A stretch of DNA of 64,000 nucleotides, taken from NCBI RefSeq assembly GCF_015142735.1, contig NZ_JACSPN010000001.1:297770-361769 (forward strand), read 5' to 3'. Under the pieces are notes generated by a model. It did not search any database. It saw only the letters and a list, made by a program, of their open reading frames with translations, and was not told the origin of the DNA. This DNA comes from Oerskovia douganii. Its GTDB lineage: Bacteria > Actinomycetota > Actinomycetes > Actinomycetales > Cellulomonadaceae. Below, piece after piece: positions 9,713-19,600 of this stretch (its first letter is position 1; each line of letters begins with the position of its first letter). The translations under genes were made by a program, and so were the position numbers.

Positions 9713-11023
9713 GTGGCAACTCCGCAGAACTACCTAGCAGTGATCAAGGTGGTCGGCATCGGCGGTGGTGGCGTGAACGCCGTCAACCGGATGATCGAGG
9801 TCGGTCTCAAGGGCGTCGAGTTCATCGCCATCAACACCGACGCGCAGGCGTTGCTGATGTCCGACGCCGACGTCAAGCTCGACGTCGGGCGCGAGCTCAC
9901 GCGCGGGCTCGGTGCCGGCGCGGACCCGGAGGTCGGCAAGAAGGCCGCCGAGGACCACGCCGAGGAGATCGAGGACGTCCTGCGGGGCGCCGACATGGTC
10001 TTCGTCACGGCGGGCGAGGGCGGTGGCACCGGGACCGGTGGCGCGCCCGTGGTCGCACGCATCGCCCGGTCGTTGGGTGCGCTGACCGTCGGTGTCGTCA
10101 CGCGCCCCTTCACGTTCGAGGGACGCCGTCGGTCGGTCCAGGCCGACCAGGGGATCGAGGCCCTGCGCAACGAGGTCGACACCCTGATCGTCATCCCGAA
10201 CGACCGGCTCCTGTCGATGTCCGACCGCAACGTGTCGGCCCTCGACGCGTTCCACTCGGCCGACCAGGTCCTGCTCTCGGGTGTCCAGGGCATCACCGAC
10301 CTCATCACGACGCCGGGTCTCATCAACCTCGACTTCGCCGACGTGAAGTCCGTCATGCAGGGCGCGGGCAGCGCGCTCATGGGCATCGGCTCCGCACGGG
10401 GCGAGGACCGGGCCGTCCAGGCGGCCGAGCTCGCGATCTCCTCGCCGCTGCTCGAGGCCAGCATCGACGGTGCGCACGGTGTGCTGCTCTCGATCCAGGG
10501 TGGGTCCGACCTCGGGCTCTTCGAGATCAACGAGGCGGCACGGCTGGTCCACGAGGCCGCGCACACCGAGGCGAACATCATCTTCGGTGCCGTGATCGAC
10601 GACGCCCTCGGCGACGAGGTCCGCGTGACCGTGATCGCGGCCGGGTTCGACGGCGGCACGCCCCAGGTCCGCAAGGACGCCCGCGCGCTGGGTCAGGTCG
10701 CGGGTGCTCCCGCGGTCCCGGCCGCGCCCGCGCCGCCCGCTGCGGTCCCGGCCACGACGGGCAGCCACACGCTCCCGCGTCCGCTCGTCCCGATCGCCTC
10801 GGAGCCCGACGACGTGCCGGTCACCTTCGGTGGCGGCGCCGCGACGGTCTCGGCGGGCTACGCGCCCATCCCGACCTTCAGCGTCGTCCCGACCGAGGAG
10901 AACCACAACGCCGAGCAGGTCGCGGCGGAGCGGTCGGCCCAGGTCGAGGTCCCGCGTCTCTACGACGAGGAGCCCGTCCGCCGCAAGATCGAGGACCTCG
11001 ACGTCCCCGACTTCCTCAAGTAG
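9713..11023 (+). CDS. ftsZ: Cell division GTPase FtsZ
   Basis: Tubulin-like GTPase forming the Z ring. I chose GTG 9713 ([19 protein letters not shown]), with GAGAGG 8 nt upstream; the frame opens 30 nt earlier at 9683, but those residues fall in the leader repeats. The product has 436 residues. The tubulin signature [10 protein letters not shown] lies near 103-112 and the synergy-loop region NLDFADVK near 205. A Pro/Ala-rich variable linker follows (about 320-425). The conserved C-terminal peptide DLDVPDFLK ends the protein and is the expected docking site for SepF, encoded 1 kb downstream. Expression probably comes largely from its own promoter. Confidence 0.98.
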   Translation: MATPQNYLAVIKVVGIGGGGVNAVNRMIEVGLKGVEFIAINTDAQALLMSDADVKLDVGRELTRGLGAGADPEVGKKAAEDHAEEIEDVLRGADMVFVTAGEGGGTGTGGAPVVARIARSLGALTVGVVTRPFTFEGRRRSVQADQGIEALRNEVDTLIVIPNDRLLSMSDRNVSALDAFHSADQVLLSGVQGITDLITTPGLINLDFADVKSVMQGAGSALMGIGSARGEDRAVQAAELAISSPLLEASIDGAHGVLLSIQGGSDLGLFEINEAARLVHEAAHTEANIIFGAVIDDALGDEVRVTVIAAGFDGGTPQVRKDARALGQVAGAPAVPAAPAPPAAVPATTGSHTLPRPLVPIASEPDDVPVTFGGGAATVSAGYAPIPTFSVVPTEENHNAEQVAAERSAQVEVPRLYDEEPVRRKIEDLDVPDFLK

Positions 11024-11027
11024 CCCC

Positions 11028-11813
11028 GTGCTCGATCCTGCACCGCCCGCACCCCCGGTTCTCGAGGTCGACCTCGGTCCGGGGGTGCGTGCTGCGTTCA
11101 CGGGCGCTGCCGGAGGTTCGTCCCCGGCCCCCTGGTCGGGGCTCAACCTCGGGCTGGGCGTCGGCGACGCACCCGAGCGCGTCCTCGCCCACCGCGAGTC
11201 CGTCGGCAGGTGGCTCGGCGCGCCGCTCGTCTTCGCGACGCAGGTGCACGGTGCGGGGGTGCGCGTGCTGTCCGGGGAGGACCGGGTGGCGCGGAGCGAG
11301 CGGGCGGTGGGCGCCGACACGTGCGGCGAGTACGACGCGCTCGTGACGGCCGAGCCGGGCCTCGGGCTGGGCGTCCTGGTCGCGGACTGCGTGCCCGTCC
11401 TGCTCGCGGACCCCGAGGCGAGGGTCGTCGGTGTCGCGCACGCCGGTCGGCAGGGGCTGGTCGAGGGGGTCGTCGGTGCGGCGCTCGAGGCGCTCCTGGG
11501 CTGTGGCGCGCGCGCCGACCGGGTGCGCGCCGTCGTCGGGCCGTCCGCGTGCGGCCGCTGCTACGAGGTGCCCGCCCGGATGCGCGACGAGGTCGACGCG
11601 GCGCGTCCCGGCACGGCGTCGACCACGAGCTGGGGCACCCCCGCGCTCGACCTGCCCGCGGGGGTCGTCGCAGAGCTGCGCGCCGGGGGGGTGGAGCAGG
11701 TCGTCGTCACGGGGATCTGCACCCTGGAGGACGAGCGCTTCTGCTCGCACCGTCGAGCGAGCGCCCAGGGCCTGGTCACGGGCCGGTTCGCGGGAGTCGT
11801 CGCACTCGGGTGA
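11028..11813 (+). CDS. pgeF: Peptidoglycan editing factor PgeF (YfiH/YlmD, multicopper polyphenol oxidase fold)
   Basis: DUF152 family; in E. coli the enzyme is reported to remove wrongly incorporated L-Ser from UDP-MurNAc peptides, and older annotations call it a laccase. Metal-site motifs are visible in order: ATQVHGAGV, VLVADCVPVLLAD, GVAHAGRQGLVEGVV, SACGRCYEV and CTLEDERFCSHRR. GTG 11028 starts 4 nt after the ftsZ stop and gives 261 residues. The open frame runs further upstream through the end of ftsZ, but that is ftsZ in another frame. Its place between ftsZ and sepF is usual. The PLP-binding YggS/YlmE gene that often follows is absent here. Confidence 0.92.
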   Translation: MLDPAPPAPPVLEVDLGPGVRAAFTGAAGGSSPAPWSGLNLGLGVGDAPERVLAHRESVGRWLGAPLVFATQVHGAGVRVLSGEDRVARSERAVGADTCGEYDALVTAEPGLGLGVLVADCVPVLLADPEARVVGVAHAGRQGLVEGVVGAALEALLGCGARADRVRAVVGPSACGRCYEVPARMRDEVDAARPGTASTTSWGTPALDLPAGVVAELRAGGVEQVVVTGICTLEDERFCSHRRASAQGLVTGRFAGVVALG

Positions 11814-11956
11814 CGGGCGGACGGGGCGCGGCGAGCCGTTTCTCACCCCGGTGCTCGTTCTCGCCTCCTGGGCGTGTCGCATCCCGCGCGTGTCCGGGGC
11901 TGGGTTAGCGTGCAAAGCACGGAACCAGCAGTCGACATGAGGACGGAGAGAGGGCG
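11814..11956 (+). promoter_or_regulatory. sepF upstream region
   Basis: 143-nt gap. TAGCGT at 11906-11911 is a possible -10, and GGAGAGAGGGCG near 11944-11955 supplies the ribosome-binding site for sepF. Two GTGTC pentamers (11874-11878 and 11890-11894, that is GACAC on the minus strand) lie 16 bp apart just upstream of the -10. No protein-coding potential is seen. Confidence 0.4.
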
Positions 11957-12442
11957 ATGGCCGGAGCACTTCGCAAGACCATGCTTTACCTGGGCCTCGC
12001 TGATGATCGAGGCGAGGGCGAGCAGGAAGAGTTCATCGACGAGTACGACGACTTGGGGGCCGACGTGCCGACCGACTACCAGGCTCAGGTGACCCCGTTG
12101 CACAGGACGGTCGCCCCACGAGAGGTACCCCAGACCAGCATGTCAGCAGCCGAGCTCCGCCGGATCACGACCGTGCACCCGCGCTCCTACAACGACGCGC
12201 GCGTCATCGGGGAGGCCTTCCGCGGCGGCACACCGGTCATCATGAACCTCTCCGACATGGACGACGCGGACGCCAAGCGCCTGGTCGACTTCTCCGCCGG
12301 GCTCATCTTCGGCCTGCACGGAGCCATCGAGCGGGTGACCAACAAGGTCTTCCTGCTCTCGCCCGAGCACGTCGAGATCACCGGTGAGGAGCAGGCACCC
12401 GAGCCTCCTGTGAACCGGGCCGGCTTCTTCAACCAGAGCTGA
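11957..12442 (+). CDS. sepF: Cell division protein SepF
   Basis: Membrane-associated FtsZ anchor; in actinobacteria SepF takes the place of FtsA/ZipA. The 161 residues have the normal layout: an N-terminal amphipathic stretch (about 1-14, [13 protein letters not shown]) for membrane contact, an acidic/variable linker (about 15-65), and the conserved SepF core (about 70-150) with [35 protein letters not shown] and the [19 protein letters not shown] region. The ATG has a strong purine-rich site upstream. It is followed closely by yggT, as in most actinobacteria. Confidence 0.96.
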   Translation: MAGALRKTMLYLGLADDRGEGEQEEFIDEYDDLGADVPTDYQAQVTPLHRTVAPREVPQTSMSAAELRRITTVHPRSYNDARVIGEAFRGGTPVIMNLSDMDDADAKRLVDFSAGLIFGLHGAIERVTNKVFLLSPEHVEITGEEQAPEPPVNRAGFFNQS

Positions 12443-12468
12443 CCGCGGACTCTGGCACAGTTGACCCT

Positions 12469-12759
12469 GTGAATTTCGTCTTCGATCTGCTGGCATTCGT
12501 CCTCGGTCTCTACCTGATCGTGCTCATCGGCCGCGTGGTCTTCGACTGGGTGCAGGTCTTCGCACGCGACTGGCGCCCGCGGGGCGTGATGCTCGTGCTC
12601 GCGGAGACCATCTACACCCTGACCGACCCGCCGCTGCGCGCACTGCGCAAGGTGATCCCGCCTCTGACCCTCGGTCAGGTGCGGATCGACCTCGGCTTCA
12701 TCGTGCTCTTTCTCGCAGTCTTGTTCGCTGCACAGATCTTCGGCTCGATAAACAGGTAG
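12469..12759 (+). CDS. YggT family integral membrane protein
   Basis: 96-residue protein with two hydrophobic segments (about 5-24, FDLLAFVLGLYLIVLIGRVV, and about 75-92, LGFIVLFLAVLFAAQIF) separated by a loop carrying TDPPLRALRKVIPP, the hallmark of the YggT family. Function is not firmly established; the conserved position between sepF and divIVA suggests a role in envelope growth or division. The GTG start lacks a clear Shine-Dalgarno. A weak CACAGT hexamer 7 nt upstream could be a -10, so this might be a leaderless or coupled gene. Confidence 0.9.
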   Translation: MNFVFDLLAFVLGLYLIVLIGRVVFDWVQVFARDWRPRGVMLVLAETIYTLTDPPLRALRKVIPPLTLGQVRIDLGFIVLFLAVLFAAQIFGSINR

Positions 12760-12854
12760 AAACCCGACAACACGGCGTGCTCGTCGCCGGTGCTCCCCGC
12801 TGGGGCCCCGGTCGGAGTCCGCTTCCGCTGACAAACTCCGCTACTTTGGACCGT

Positions 12855-12872
12855 GGCGATCTCGAGATCGCC
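12855..12872. repeat. 18-bp perfect palindrome in the divIVA leader
   Basis: GGCGATCTCGAGATCGCC is perfectly self-complementary and lies 34 nt before the divIVA start, in a 147-nt intergenic region. Its size and symmetry suit a dimeric repressor operator or a short RNA hairpin (7-bp stem, 4-nt loop). No regulator can be named from the sequence. Confidence 0.75.
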
Positions 12873-12906
12873 CGGTCTGACGGCGCAAACGCATTGAGGT
12901 GAGACG

Positions 12907-13563
12907 ATGGCACTGCTGACAGCAGAGGACATCCTGAACAAGAAGTTCTCCGCGACGAAGTTCCGCGAGGGATACGACGTCGAAGAGGTCGATGACTTCC
13001 TGGACGAGGTGGTGAGGACGCTCAACTCCGTGCAGGAGGAGAACGACGACCTCAAGACCAAGCTGGCCGCAGCGGAGCGACGTGTCGCCGAGCTCAGCCG
13101 GGCCGACGCCTCGGCGCCGTCCAAGCCTGCCGTGGTCGACGTGCCCGCCACCCCGGAGCCCGCTCCCGTCGCGCCGATCTCGGCCGCGGTCACCGGCAAG
13201 CTGAACGCCGAGCCGGAGTCCGCCACGGGCATGCTCCAGCTCGCGCAGAAGCTGCACGACGACTACGTGCGCTCGGGCCAGCAGGAGGGCGACCGCCTCA
13301 TCGCGGAAGCGAAGGAGGAGGGCACCCGGATCGTGCAGGAGGCCGAGGAGACCTCGCACCGCACGCTCTCGCAGCTCGAGCAGGAGCGTTCGCTCCTCGA
13401 GCGCAAGATCGACGAGCTCCGTCTCTTCGAGCGGGACTACCGCACGCGTCTCAAGAGCTACCTGCAGAACCTCATGGGGGACCTCGACAACCGGGGGAGC
13501 GCGCTTCCCCCTCGCAGCAGCGCCGGCGCCGGTCGCTCGAGCGACCTGAGCACGGGTATCTAG
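12907..13563 (+). CDS. divIVA: DivIVA/Wag31 polar growth and septum-site protein
   Basis: Coiled-coil scaffold that marks the poles and directs apical wall growth in actinobacteria. The first about 60 residues are the DivIVA lipid-binding domain (LLTAEDILNKKFSATKFREGY, then DVEEVDDFLDEVV). A Pro/Ala linker (about 75-105) follows, then a long coiled coil (about 110-200) rich in Glu, Leu and Arg, and a Ser/Gly-rich tail. The 218-residue length is within the actinobacterial range. GAGGTGAG precedes the ATG. The gene sits at the usual end of the division cluster. Control may involve the 18-bp palindrome 34 nt upstream. Confidence 0.95.
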   Translation: MALLTAEDILNKKFSATKFREGYDVEEVDDFLDEVVRTLNSVQEENDDLKTKLAAAERRVAELSRADASAPSKPAVVDVPATPEPAPVAPISAAVTGKLNAEPESATGMLQLAQKLHDDYVRSGQQEGDRLIAEAKEEGTRIVQEAEETSHRTLSQLEQERSLLERKIDELRLFERDYRTRLKSYLQNLMGDLDNRGSALPPRSSAGAGRSSDLSTGI

Positions 13564-13666
13564 TCCACCTGCCACCTGGCAGACGACCACCAGGCGTGCG
13601 GGCCACAGGGTCCGCCGTCCGTCGGTCCGTCGCGACGCACCACTCCGGCCCGTCCGGCGTGGTGCG

Positions 13667-13696
13667 TTGTGCGTACCGGCGGGCGGCGTCTACTCT
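13667..13696 (+). promoter_or_regulatory. Promoter of the DksA/TraR-like gene
   Basis: TTGTGC (13667-13672) and TACTCT (13691-13696) are separated by 18 nt and lie 27 nt before the ATG, leaving a short leader with the GGAGGGG ribosome-binding site at 13713-13719. Assigned by pattern only. Confidence 0.5.
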
Positions 13697-13723
13697 CACC
13701 GCAACTCGAACCGGAGGGGCGAC

Positions 13724-14185
13724 ATGACCAAGCTCAGCACCGCGACGCGCGCGGTCGTACGACAGCAGTTCCCGAACCTAGCTCGCGACGTCAAGTCCTT
13801 CCCCGTGCGTGACGGCGAGGAGCCGTGGACGCTCAAGGAGGCGGAGGAGCAGGCAGCGACCCTGCTGGAGGAGCGCGAGCGCCTCGAGCGCGAGCTCACC
13901 GAGGCGGACCAGGAGCTCTCCGAGCTGCTGCGCAACTCGGGCGACGGAGCGGGCGACGACCAGGCCGACTCCGGTTCCAGCGCGCTCGAGCGCGAGCAGG
14001 AGCTCACGCTCGTCAACAACATGCGTGACCTGCTCGAGCAGACCAAGCACGCGCTCGACCGCATCGCCGCCGGCACCTACGCGACGTGCGAGGCCACGGG
14101 TCTCCCGATCGGCAAGGCGCGCCTGCAGGCCTACCCGCGGGCGAACCTCTCGGTCGAGGCGAAGCAGCGCGAGGAGCGCCGCTGA
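13724..14185 (+). CDS. DksA/TraR family protein with degenerate zinc finger
   Basis: Family members bind the RNA polymerase secondary channel or are general-stress proteins. ATG 13724 follows GGAGGGG by 4 nt; an in-frame ATG at 13667 lies in promoter sequence and is rejected. The 153 residues have a Glu-rich coiled coil (about 35-115), then the C-terminal finger region with the hallmark PIGKARLQAYPRA. Of the four expected zinc ligands only Cys122 remains: the other three positions hold Thr125, Ser143 and Ala146. The fold may be kept without zinc, as in some Cys-poor DksA proteins. It has its own promoter and lies between divIVA and lspA. Confidence 0.85.
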   Translation: MTKLSTATRAVVRQQFPNLARDVKSFPVRDGEEPWTLKEAEEQAATLLEERERLERELTEADQELSELLRNSGDGAGDDQADSGSSALEREQELTLVNNMRDLLEQTKHALDRIAAGTYATCEATGLPIGKARLQAYPRANLSVEAKQREERR

Positions 14186-14288
14186 CCTGGCGTACCGGCA
14201 GCACACGACGGCCGCCGTCCCCACGGGGGCGGCGGCCGTCCGCGTCGGGCGGGACCGAGCGAGATCGTTCCCGCGCGACCGGGCATGG

Positions 14289-14294
14289 CAGACT
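14289..14294 (+). promoter_or_regulatory. Candidate -10 for leaderless lspA transcript
   Basis: CAGACT lies 8 nt before ATG 14303, the position expected for transcription starting at or next to the start codon. No Shine-Dalgarno lies before that ATG, which supports leaderless initiation and argues against the upstream ATG 14285. Confidence 0.5.
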
Positions 14295-14302
14295 TGCGGC
14301 CG

Positions 14303-15016
14303 ATGTCCACTACACCTTCGCCACAGCCACCCGTGCCCGCCGACCGCTCGGACGGGGCAGGCACGGGATCCGCGGCCTCCTCGGCCGCGCCGTCCGCCGG
14401 CGCGCCCCGTCGCCACCTCCTGGCGTGGGTCGCCGGGCTCACGCTCCTCGTGATCCTGGTCGACCAGGCCTCCAAGTACTGGGCCGAGGCCACCCTCGCC
14501 GACCAGGCGCCCGTCCCCGTGCTCGGCACGCTGCTCCAGCTGCGCCTGCTGTACAACGACGGGGCCGCCCTCTCGATCGGGTCCGGGTTCACGTGGCTGC
14601 TGACCATCATCGTGGTCGGTGTCGTCGTGGTCATCCTGCGGATCACGCGCAAGATCGGCTCGCGCGGCTGGGCCGTCGCGCTCGGCCTGCTCCTGGGCGG
14701 CGCGATCGGCAACCTCATCGACCGGCTCTTCAAGGAGCCGAGCTTCGGTCAGGGACACGTGGTCGACTTCATCGACTACGCGGGCTTCTTCGTGGGCAAC
14801 GTCGCGGACATCGCGATCGTCGCGGCGGCCGTCATGATCGCGATCCTGTCGATCCTGGGGATCGGCATCGACGGTCAGCGGCACGCGGACACGGACAAGG
14901 ACGTGGTGGAGGCCGCGCCGTCGGACGCGACGCCTGACGTCGCACCGGGCGACCCAGACCCGAAGGGTCCCGGCACGACCAGCCCGACCGCACCGCCCAC
15001 CGGGACGGAGTCCTGA
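14303..15016 (+). CDS. lspA: Lipoprotein signal peptidase (LspA, signal peptidase II)
   Basis: Membrane aspartyl protease that cleaves lipoprotein signal peptides after lipidation. I chose ATG 14303 (237 residues) because a -10-like hexamer sits 8 nt upstream; ATG 14285 would add six residues. After a 40-residue Pro/Ser/Ala-rich N-terminus come about four membrane segments. Catalytic blocks are visible: [44 protein letters not shown] and [11 protein letters not shown], which carry the conserved Asn/Asp pairs. The C-terminal tail (about 195-237) is acidic and Pro-rich. The stop shares a base with the rluD-like gene. Substrates in this window could include the Rieske, protease and small lipoproteins. 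Confidence 0.95.
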   Translation: MSTTPSPQPPVPADRSDGAGTGSAASSAAPSAGAPRRHLLAWVAGLTLLVILVDQASKYWAEATLADQAPVPVLGTLLQLRLLYNDGAALSIGSGFTWLLTIIVVGVVVVILRITRKIGSRGWAVALGLLLGGAIGNLIDRLFKEPSFGQGHVVDFIDYAGFFVGNVADIAIVAAAVMIAILSILGIGIDGQRHADTDKDVVEAAPSDATPDVAPGDPDPKGPGTTSPTAPPTGTES

Positions 15017-15954
15017 TGGGCCAGGTCCGTTCTCTGCCCGTGCCCGACGGCCTGGCGGGCGAGCGCGTCGACGCCGCGCTCGCGCGGCTGCTCGGCCTGT
15101 CCCGCACGCGGGCCGCGGAGGTCGCGGCCGCCGGTGGCGTGCGCGTCGACGGGCGCGAGGTCGGCAAGTCCGACCGGCTGGTCGCCGGGGCGTGGCTCGA
15201 GGTCGAGATCCCCGACGAGCCCGAGGCGTCGACCCCGCAGATCGTCGCCGAGCCCGTACCGGGCATGAAGATCGTGTACGACGACGACGACGTCGTGGTG
15301 ATCGACAAGCCCGTCGGAGTCGCGGCGCACCCCTCGCCGGGCTGGACGGGACCGACGGTCGTCGGCGCCCTGATCGCGGCGGGGTACCGCATCTCCACGT
15401 CCGGGGCGGCCGAGCGCCAGGGCATCGTGCACAGGCTCGACGTCGGGACCTCGGGACTCATGGTCGTCGCCAAGAGCGAGCTCGCGTACTCGGTGCTCAA
15501 GCGCGCCTTCAAGGAGCGCACGGTCGAGAAGGTCTACCACGCGCTCGTCCAGGGGCACCCCGAGCCGACGACGGGCACGATCGACGCGCCCATCGGGCGT
15601 CACCCCTCGGCCGACTACAAGTTCGCGGTGACGGCGGAGGGCAAGCCGTCGGTGACCCACTACGAGGTCCTCGAGATGCTCCCCGCGGCCTCGCTCGTCG
15701 AGGTCCACCTCGAGACCGGGCGCACGCACCAGATCCGGGTGCACTTCTCGGCACTTCGCCACCCGTGCGTGGGCGACCTCACGTACGGGGCGGATCCCGT
15801 GCTGGCCAAGAAGGTGGGGCTGACTCGCCAGTGGCTGCACGCGGTGCAGCTCGGGTTCGAGCACCCGGCGACGGGGCAGTGGACGCAGGTCACGAGCGAG
15901 TACCCCGAGGACCTGGCGCGCGCGCTCGAGGTCGTGCGCGGGGCGTACTCCTGA
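15016..15954 (+). CDS. RluA/RluD-family 23S rRNA pseudouridine synthase
   Basis: 312 residues with an N-terminal S4 RNA-binding domain (about 12-75, [20 protein letters not shown]) and the RluA-type catalytic domain. The catalytic motif [12 protein letters not shown] puts the nucleophilic Asp at 142; [19 protein letters not shown] is the second conserved block. It is closest in layout to RluD/YlyB, which modifies helix 69 or nearby positions; the exact target cannot be told from sequence. It is coupled to lspA (TGATG overlap), the common lspA-rluD pairing in bacteria. Confidence 0.92.
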   Translation: MGQVRSLPVPDGLAGERVDAALARLLGLSRTRAAEVAAAGGVRVDGREVGKSDRLVAGAWLEVEIPDEPEASTPQIVAEPVPGMKIVYDDDDVVVIDKPVGVAAHPSPGWTGPTVVGALIAAGYRISTSGAAERQGIVHRLDVGTSGLMVVAKSELAYSVLKRAFKERTVEKVYHALVQGHPEPTTGTIDAPIGRHPSADYKFAVTAEGKPSVTHYEVLEMLPAASLVEVHLETGRTHQIRVHFSALRHPCVGDLTYGADPVLAKKVGLTRQWLHAVQLGFEHPATGQWTQVTSEYPEDLARALEVVRGAYS

Positions 15955-16030
15955 GGACCGGTCGGCCGGTCGAGGACCTGCGGGACGGCGGCGGGCGCGC
16001 CGCCCGTGCCGCCCGACGGAAGGAACGCAC

Positions 16031-16498
16031 GTGCTGACGACCGAGCGGGTCACCACGCCCGAGCAGCTCACGGAGGCGCACGCGCTGCGCCTCGAGGTCT
16101 TCGTGGACGAGCAGCAGGTGCCGCTCGCCGAGGAGATCGACGACGCCGACTTCGCGCCCAGCACCACGCACGTCCTGGTGCGGGACGACGCGGGACGCGC
16201 CGTGGGCACGGGACGGCTGCTGACCGACCCGGCCCACCCGGGCGAGGTGCACGTCGGACGCGTCGCGGTGGCCCGCGACGCGCGGGGGAGCGGCGCGGGA
16301 GCCGCCGTGATGCGTGCGCTCGAGGAGATCGCGGTCGCCGAGCACGCCGCGGCGGGCACGGTCCGGATCGAGCTCAGCGCGCAGACCCAGGCCACGGGCT
16401 TCTACGAGCGCCTGGGCTACGAGGTGTACGGGCCCGTGTACCCGGACGCGGGCATCGACCACCGGGACGCCGCCAGGACGCTCACCACGGACGACTGA
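16031..16498 (+). CDS. GNAT family N-acetyltransferase
   Basis: 155-residue single-domain acetyltransferase. It opens with LTTERVTTPEQLTEAHALRLEVFVDEQQVP, typical of the ElaA-like GNAT group. The acetyl-CoA-binding stretch is [27 protein letters not shown] (the R/Q-x2-G-x-G/A pattern), and the fold ends with ATGFYERLGYEVYG. The substrate is unknown. The GTG start has GGAAGGA about 6 nt upstream. It lies 76 nt after the rluD-like gene on the same strand and may be read through from it. Confidence 0.85.
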   Translation: MLTTERVTTPEQLTEAHALRLEVFVDEQQVPLAEEIDDADFAPSTTHVLVRDDAGRAVGTGRLLTDPAHPGEVHVGRVAVARDARGSGAGAAVMRALEEIAVAEHAAAGTVRIELSAQTQATGFYERLGYEVYGPVYPDAGIDHRDAARTLTTDD

Positions 16499-16631
16499 GC
16501 GGGGCGCAGCCACCCCCTGGTGACGCGCGGGCGAGGTCCGCGTCGAGGGGGAGCGGCGCCGTCGGTCCGCGTGAGACGAGTCCCACGCCGGTACCGGGAG
16601 CCGACACGCCGGGAGGGTCGGTGGCTCGATC

Positions 16632-16637
16632 TAGACT
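16632..16637 (+). promoter_or_regulatory. -10 element for leaderless dnaE transcript
   Basis: TAGACT followed by exactly 6 nt and ATG 16644. Placement predicts transcription starting at the A of the start codon. No Shine-Dalgarno precedes the ATG. Confidence 0.65.
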
Positions 16638-16643
16638 CGACGC

Positions 16644-19600
16644 ATGCCGTCTGCCGTCGCCCCCGGAAGCACCCAGAAGTCCGACGACTTCGTCCACCTG
16701 CACGTCCACACCGAGTACTCGATGCTGGACGGTGCCGCGCGGCTCGGAGACCTCTTCGAGGAGACCGCGCGCCTGGGGCAGAAGGCCATCGCGACCACGG
16801 ACCACGGCTACATCTTCGGGGCCTTCGACTTCTGGTCCAAGGCGACCCAGGCCGGCATCAAGCCCATCATCGGCGTCGAGGCGTACGTCACGCCCGGCAC
16901 CAGCCGGTTCGACCAGACGCGCGTGCGGTTCGGCGAGAAGGGCCAGGAGTCCGACGACGTCTCGGCCCGCGGTGCGTACACGCACCTGACGATGTGGGCC
17001 CGCAACAACGAGGGCCTGCACAACCTCTTCCGGGCCAGCTCGCTCGCGTCGCTCGACGGTCAGATGGGCAAGTGGCCGCGCATGGACCGCGACCTGCTCG
17101 AGCGCTACGGCAAGGGCATGATCGCGTCCTCGGGCTGCCCGTCGGGCGAGATCCAGACCAAGCTGCGGCTCGGCCAGTGGGACGCGGCCGTGCAGGCCGC
17201 CGGCGAGCTCCAGGACGTGTTCGGCAAGGAGAACTTCTACGTCGAGCTCATGGACCACGGTCTCGACATCGAACGCCGGGTCATCAAGGACCTGCTGCGG
17301 CTCTCGGAGACGATCGGCGCCCCCCTGGTCGCGACCAACGACCTGCACTACGTGAAGAAGGAGGACAGCCACTCCCAGGAGGCGCTGCTGTGCATCAACT
17401 CCGGCTCCACGCTCGCGGACCCCGACCGCTTCAAGTTCGACGGCGACGGCTACTACGTGAAGTCCGCCGCCGAGATGCGGCACATCTGGAAAGAGCTGCC
17501 CGAGGCCTGCGACAACACGCTGCTCATCGCCGAGCGGTGCGAGGTCAGCTTCGACACGTCCGCCAACTACATGCCCAACTACCCCTGCCCCCCGGGCGAG
17601 GACGAGACCTCCTGGTTCATCAAGGAGGTCGAGAAGGGCCTGCACTACCGCTACCCCGACGGCATCACGGACGCCGTGCGCAAGCAGGCCGAGTACGAGA
17701 CCCAGGTCATCGTCCAGATGGGCTTCCCGGGGTACTTCCTCGTGGTCGCCGACTTCATCAACTGGGCCAAGGACAACGGCATCCGCGTGGGCCCGGGCCG
17801 TGGTTCCGGAGCGGGCTCCATGGCGGCCTACGCCATGCGCATCACGGACCTCGACCCGCTGCAGCACGGCCTGATCTTCGAGCGCTTCCTCAACCCGGAC
17901 CGCGTGTCCATGCCCGACTTCGACGTCGACTTCGACGAGCGTCGTCGCGGTGAGGTCATCCGGTACGTCACCGAGAAGTACGGCGAGGACCGTGTCGCCC
18001 AGATCGTGACGTACGGCACCATCAAGGCCAAGCAGGCGCTCAAGGACTCCTCGCGTCTCCTGGGCTTCCCGTTCGCGATGGGCGAGAAGCTCACCAAGGC
18101 CATGCCGCCCGCGATCATGGGCAAGGACATCTCCCTCACGGGCATCTTCAACCCCGACGACAAGCGGTACAACGAGGCCGACGAGTTCCGGCAGATCCAC
18201 GCCGCGGACCCCGACGCGCAGCGCGTCGTCGAGCTCGCCAAGGGCATCGAGGGCCTGAAGCGCCAGTGGGGCGTGCACGCGGCCGGCGTCATCATGTCGA
18301 GCGAGCCGCTCATCGACATCATCCCGATCATGCGCCGCCTCCAGGACGGCGCGGTCATCACGCAGTTCGACTACCCCACCTGCGAGGGCCTCGGCCTGAT
18401 CAAGATGGACTTCCTGGGCCTGCGCAACCTCACGATCCTCGACGACGCTCTCGAGAACATCGTGATGAACGGCAAGGACCCCGTCGTCCTCGAGACGCTG
18501 ACGCTCGACGACCCCAAGACGTACGAGCTCCTGGGCCGCGGCGACACCCTGGGCGTGTTCCAGCTCGACGGCGGCGGCATGCGGACCCTGCTCAAGCTCA
18601 TGCGCCCCGACAACTTCGAGGACATCTCGGCCGTGGGCGCGCTGTACCGCCCCGGCCCCATGGGCGCCAACTCGCACACCAACTACGCGCTGCGCAAGAA
18701 CGGGATGCAGGAGGTCACTCCCATCCACCCCGAGCTCGAGGAGCCGCTCGCGGAGATCCTCGGCACGACCTACGGCCTGATCGTGTACCAGGAGCAGGTC
18801 ATGGCCATCGCGCAGAAGGTCGCCGGGTACTCCCTCGGCCAGGCCGACATCCTGCGCCGCGCGATGGGCAAGAAGAAGAAGTCCGAGCTGGACAAGCAGT
18901 TCGAGGGCTTCTCGAACGGCATGAAGGAGCGCGGCTTCTCCATGGCCGCGGTCAAGACGCTGTGGGACATCCTGCTGCCGTTCTCCGACTACGCGTTCAA
19001 CAAGGCGCACTCCGCGGCGTACGGGGTGGTCTCCTACTGGACCGCGTACCTCAAGGCCAACTACCCGACCGAGTACATGGCCGCGCTGCTCACGAGCGTG
19101 CGCGACGACAAGGACAAGTCGGCGCTCTACCTCAACGAGTGCCGTCGCATGGGCATCACGGTGCTCCCGCCGGACGTCAACTCGTCGTCGGCGAACTTCA
19201 CGGCCGTCGGCAAGGACATCCGCTTCGGCCTGACCGCGGTGCGCAACGTGGGCGCCAACGTCGTGGACGCGATCGTCGCGACGCGCGAGGAGAAGGGGAC
19301 GTTCGCGTCCTTCACCGACTTCCTCGACAAGGTGCCAGCGGTGGTCTGCAACAAGCGCACCATCGAGTCGCTCATCAAGGCAGGGGCGTTCGACTCGCTC
19401 GACCACGCGCGACGCGCGCTGCTCGTGGTCCACGAGCAGGCCGTCGACTCGGTCATCAGCGTCAAGCGCGAGGAGGCCAAGGGCCAGTTCGACCTCTTCG
19501 CGGACCTGGGGGGCGAGGACCCCGCGATGTCCTTCAGCGTCGACGTGCCGGACATCCCGGACTGGGACAAGAAGCAGCGCCTCGCGTTCGAGCGCGAGAT

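Noticed and set aside
14285..14302. ATG 14285 as lspA start
   Set aside because: The -10-like hexamer lies between it and ATG 14303, so a transcript from that promoter would not contain it.
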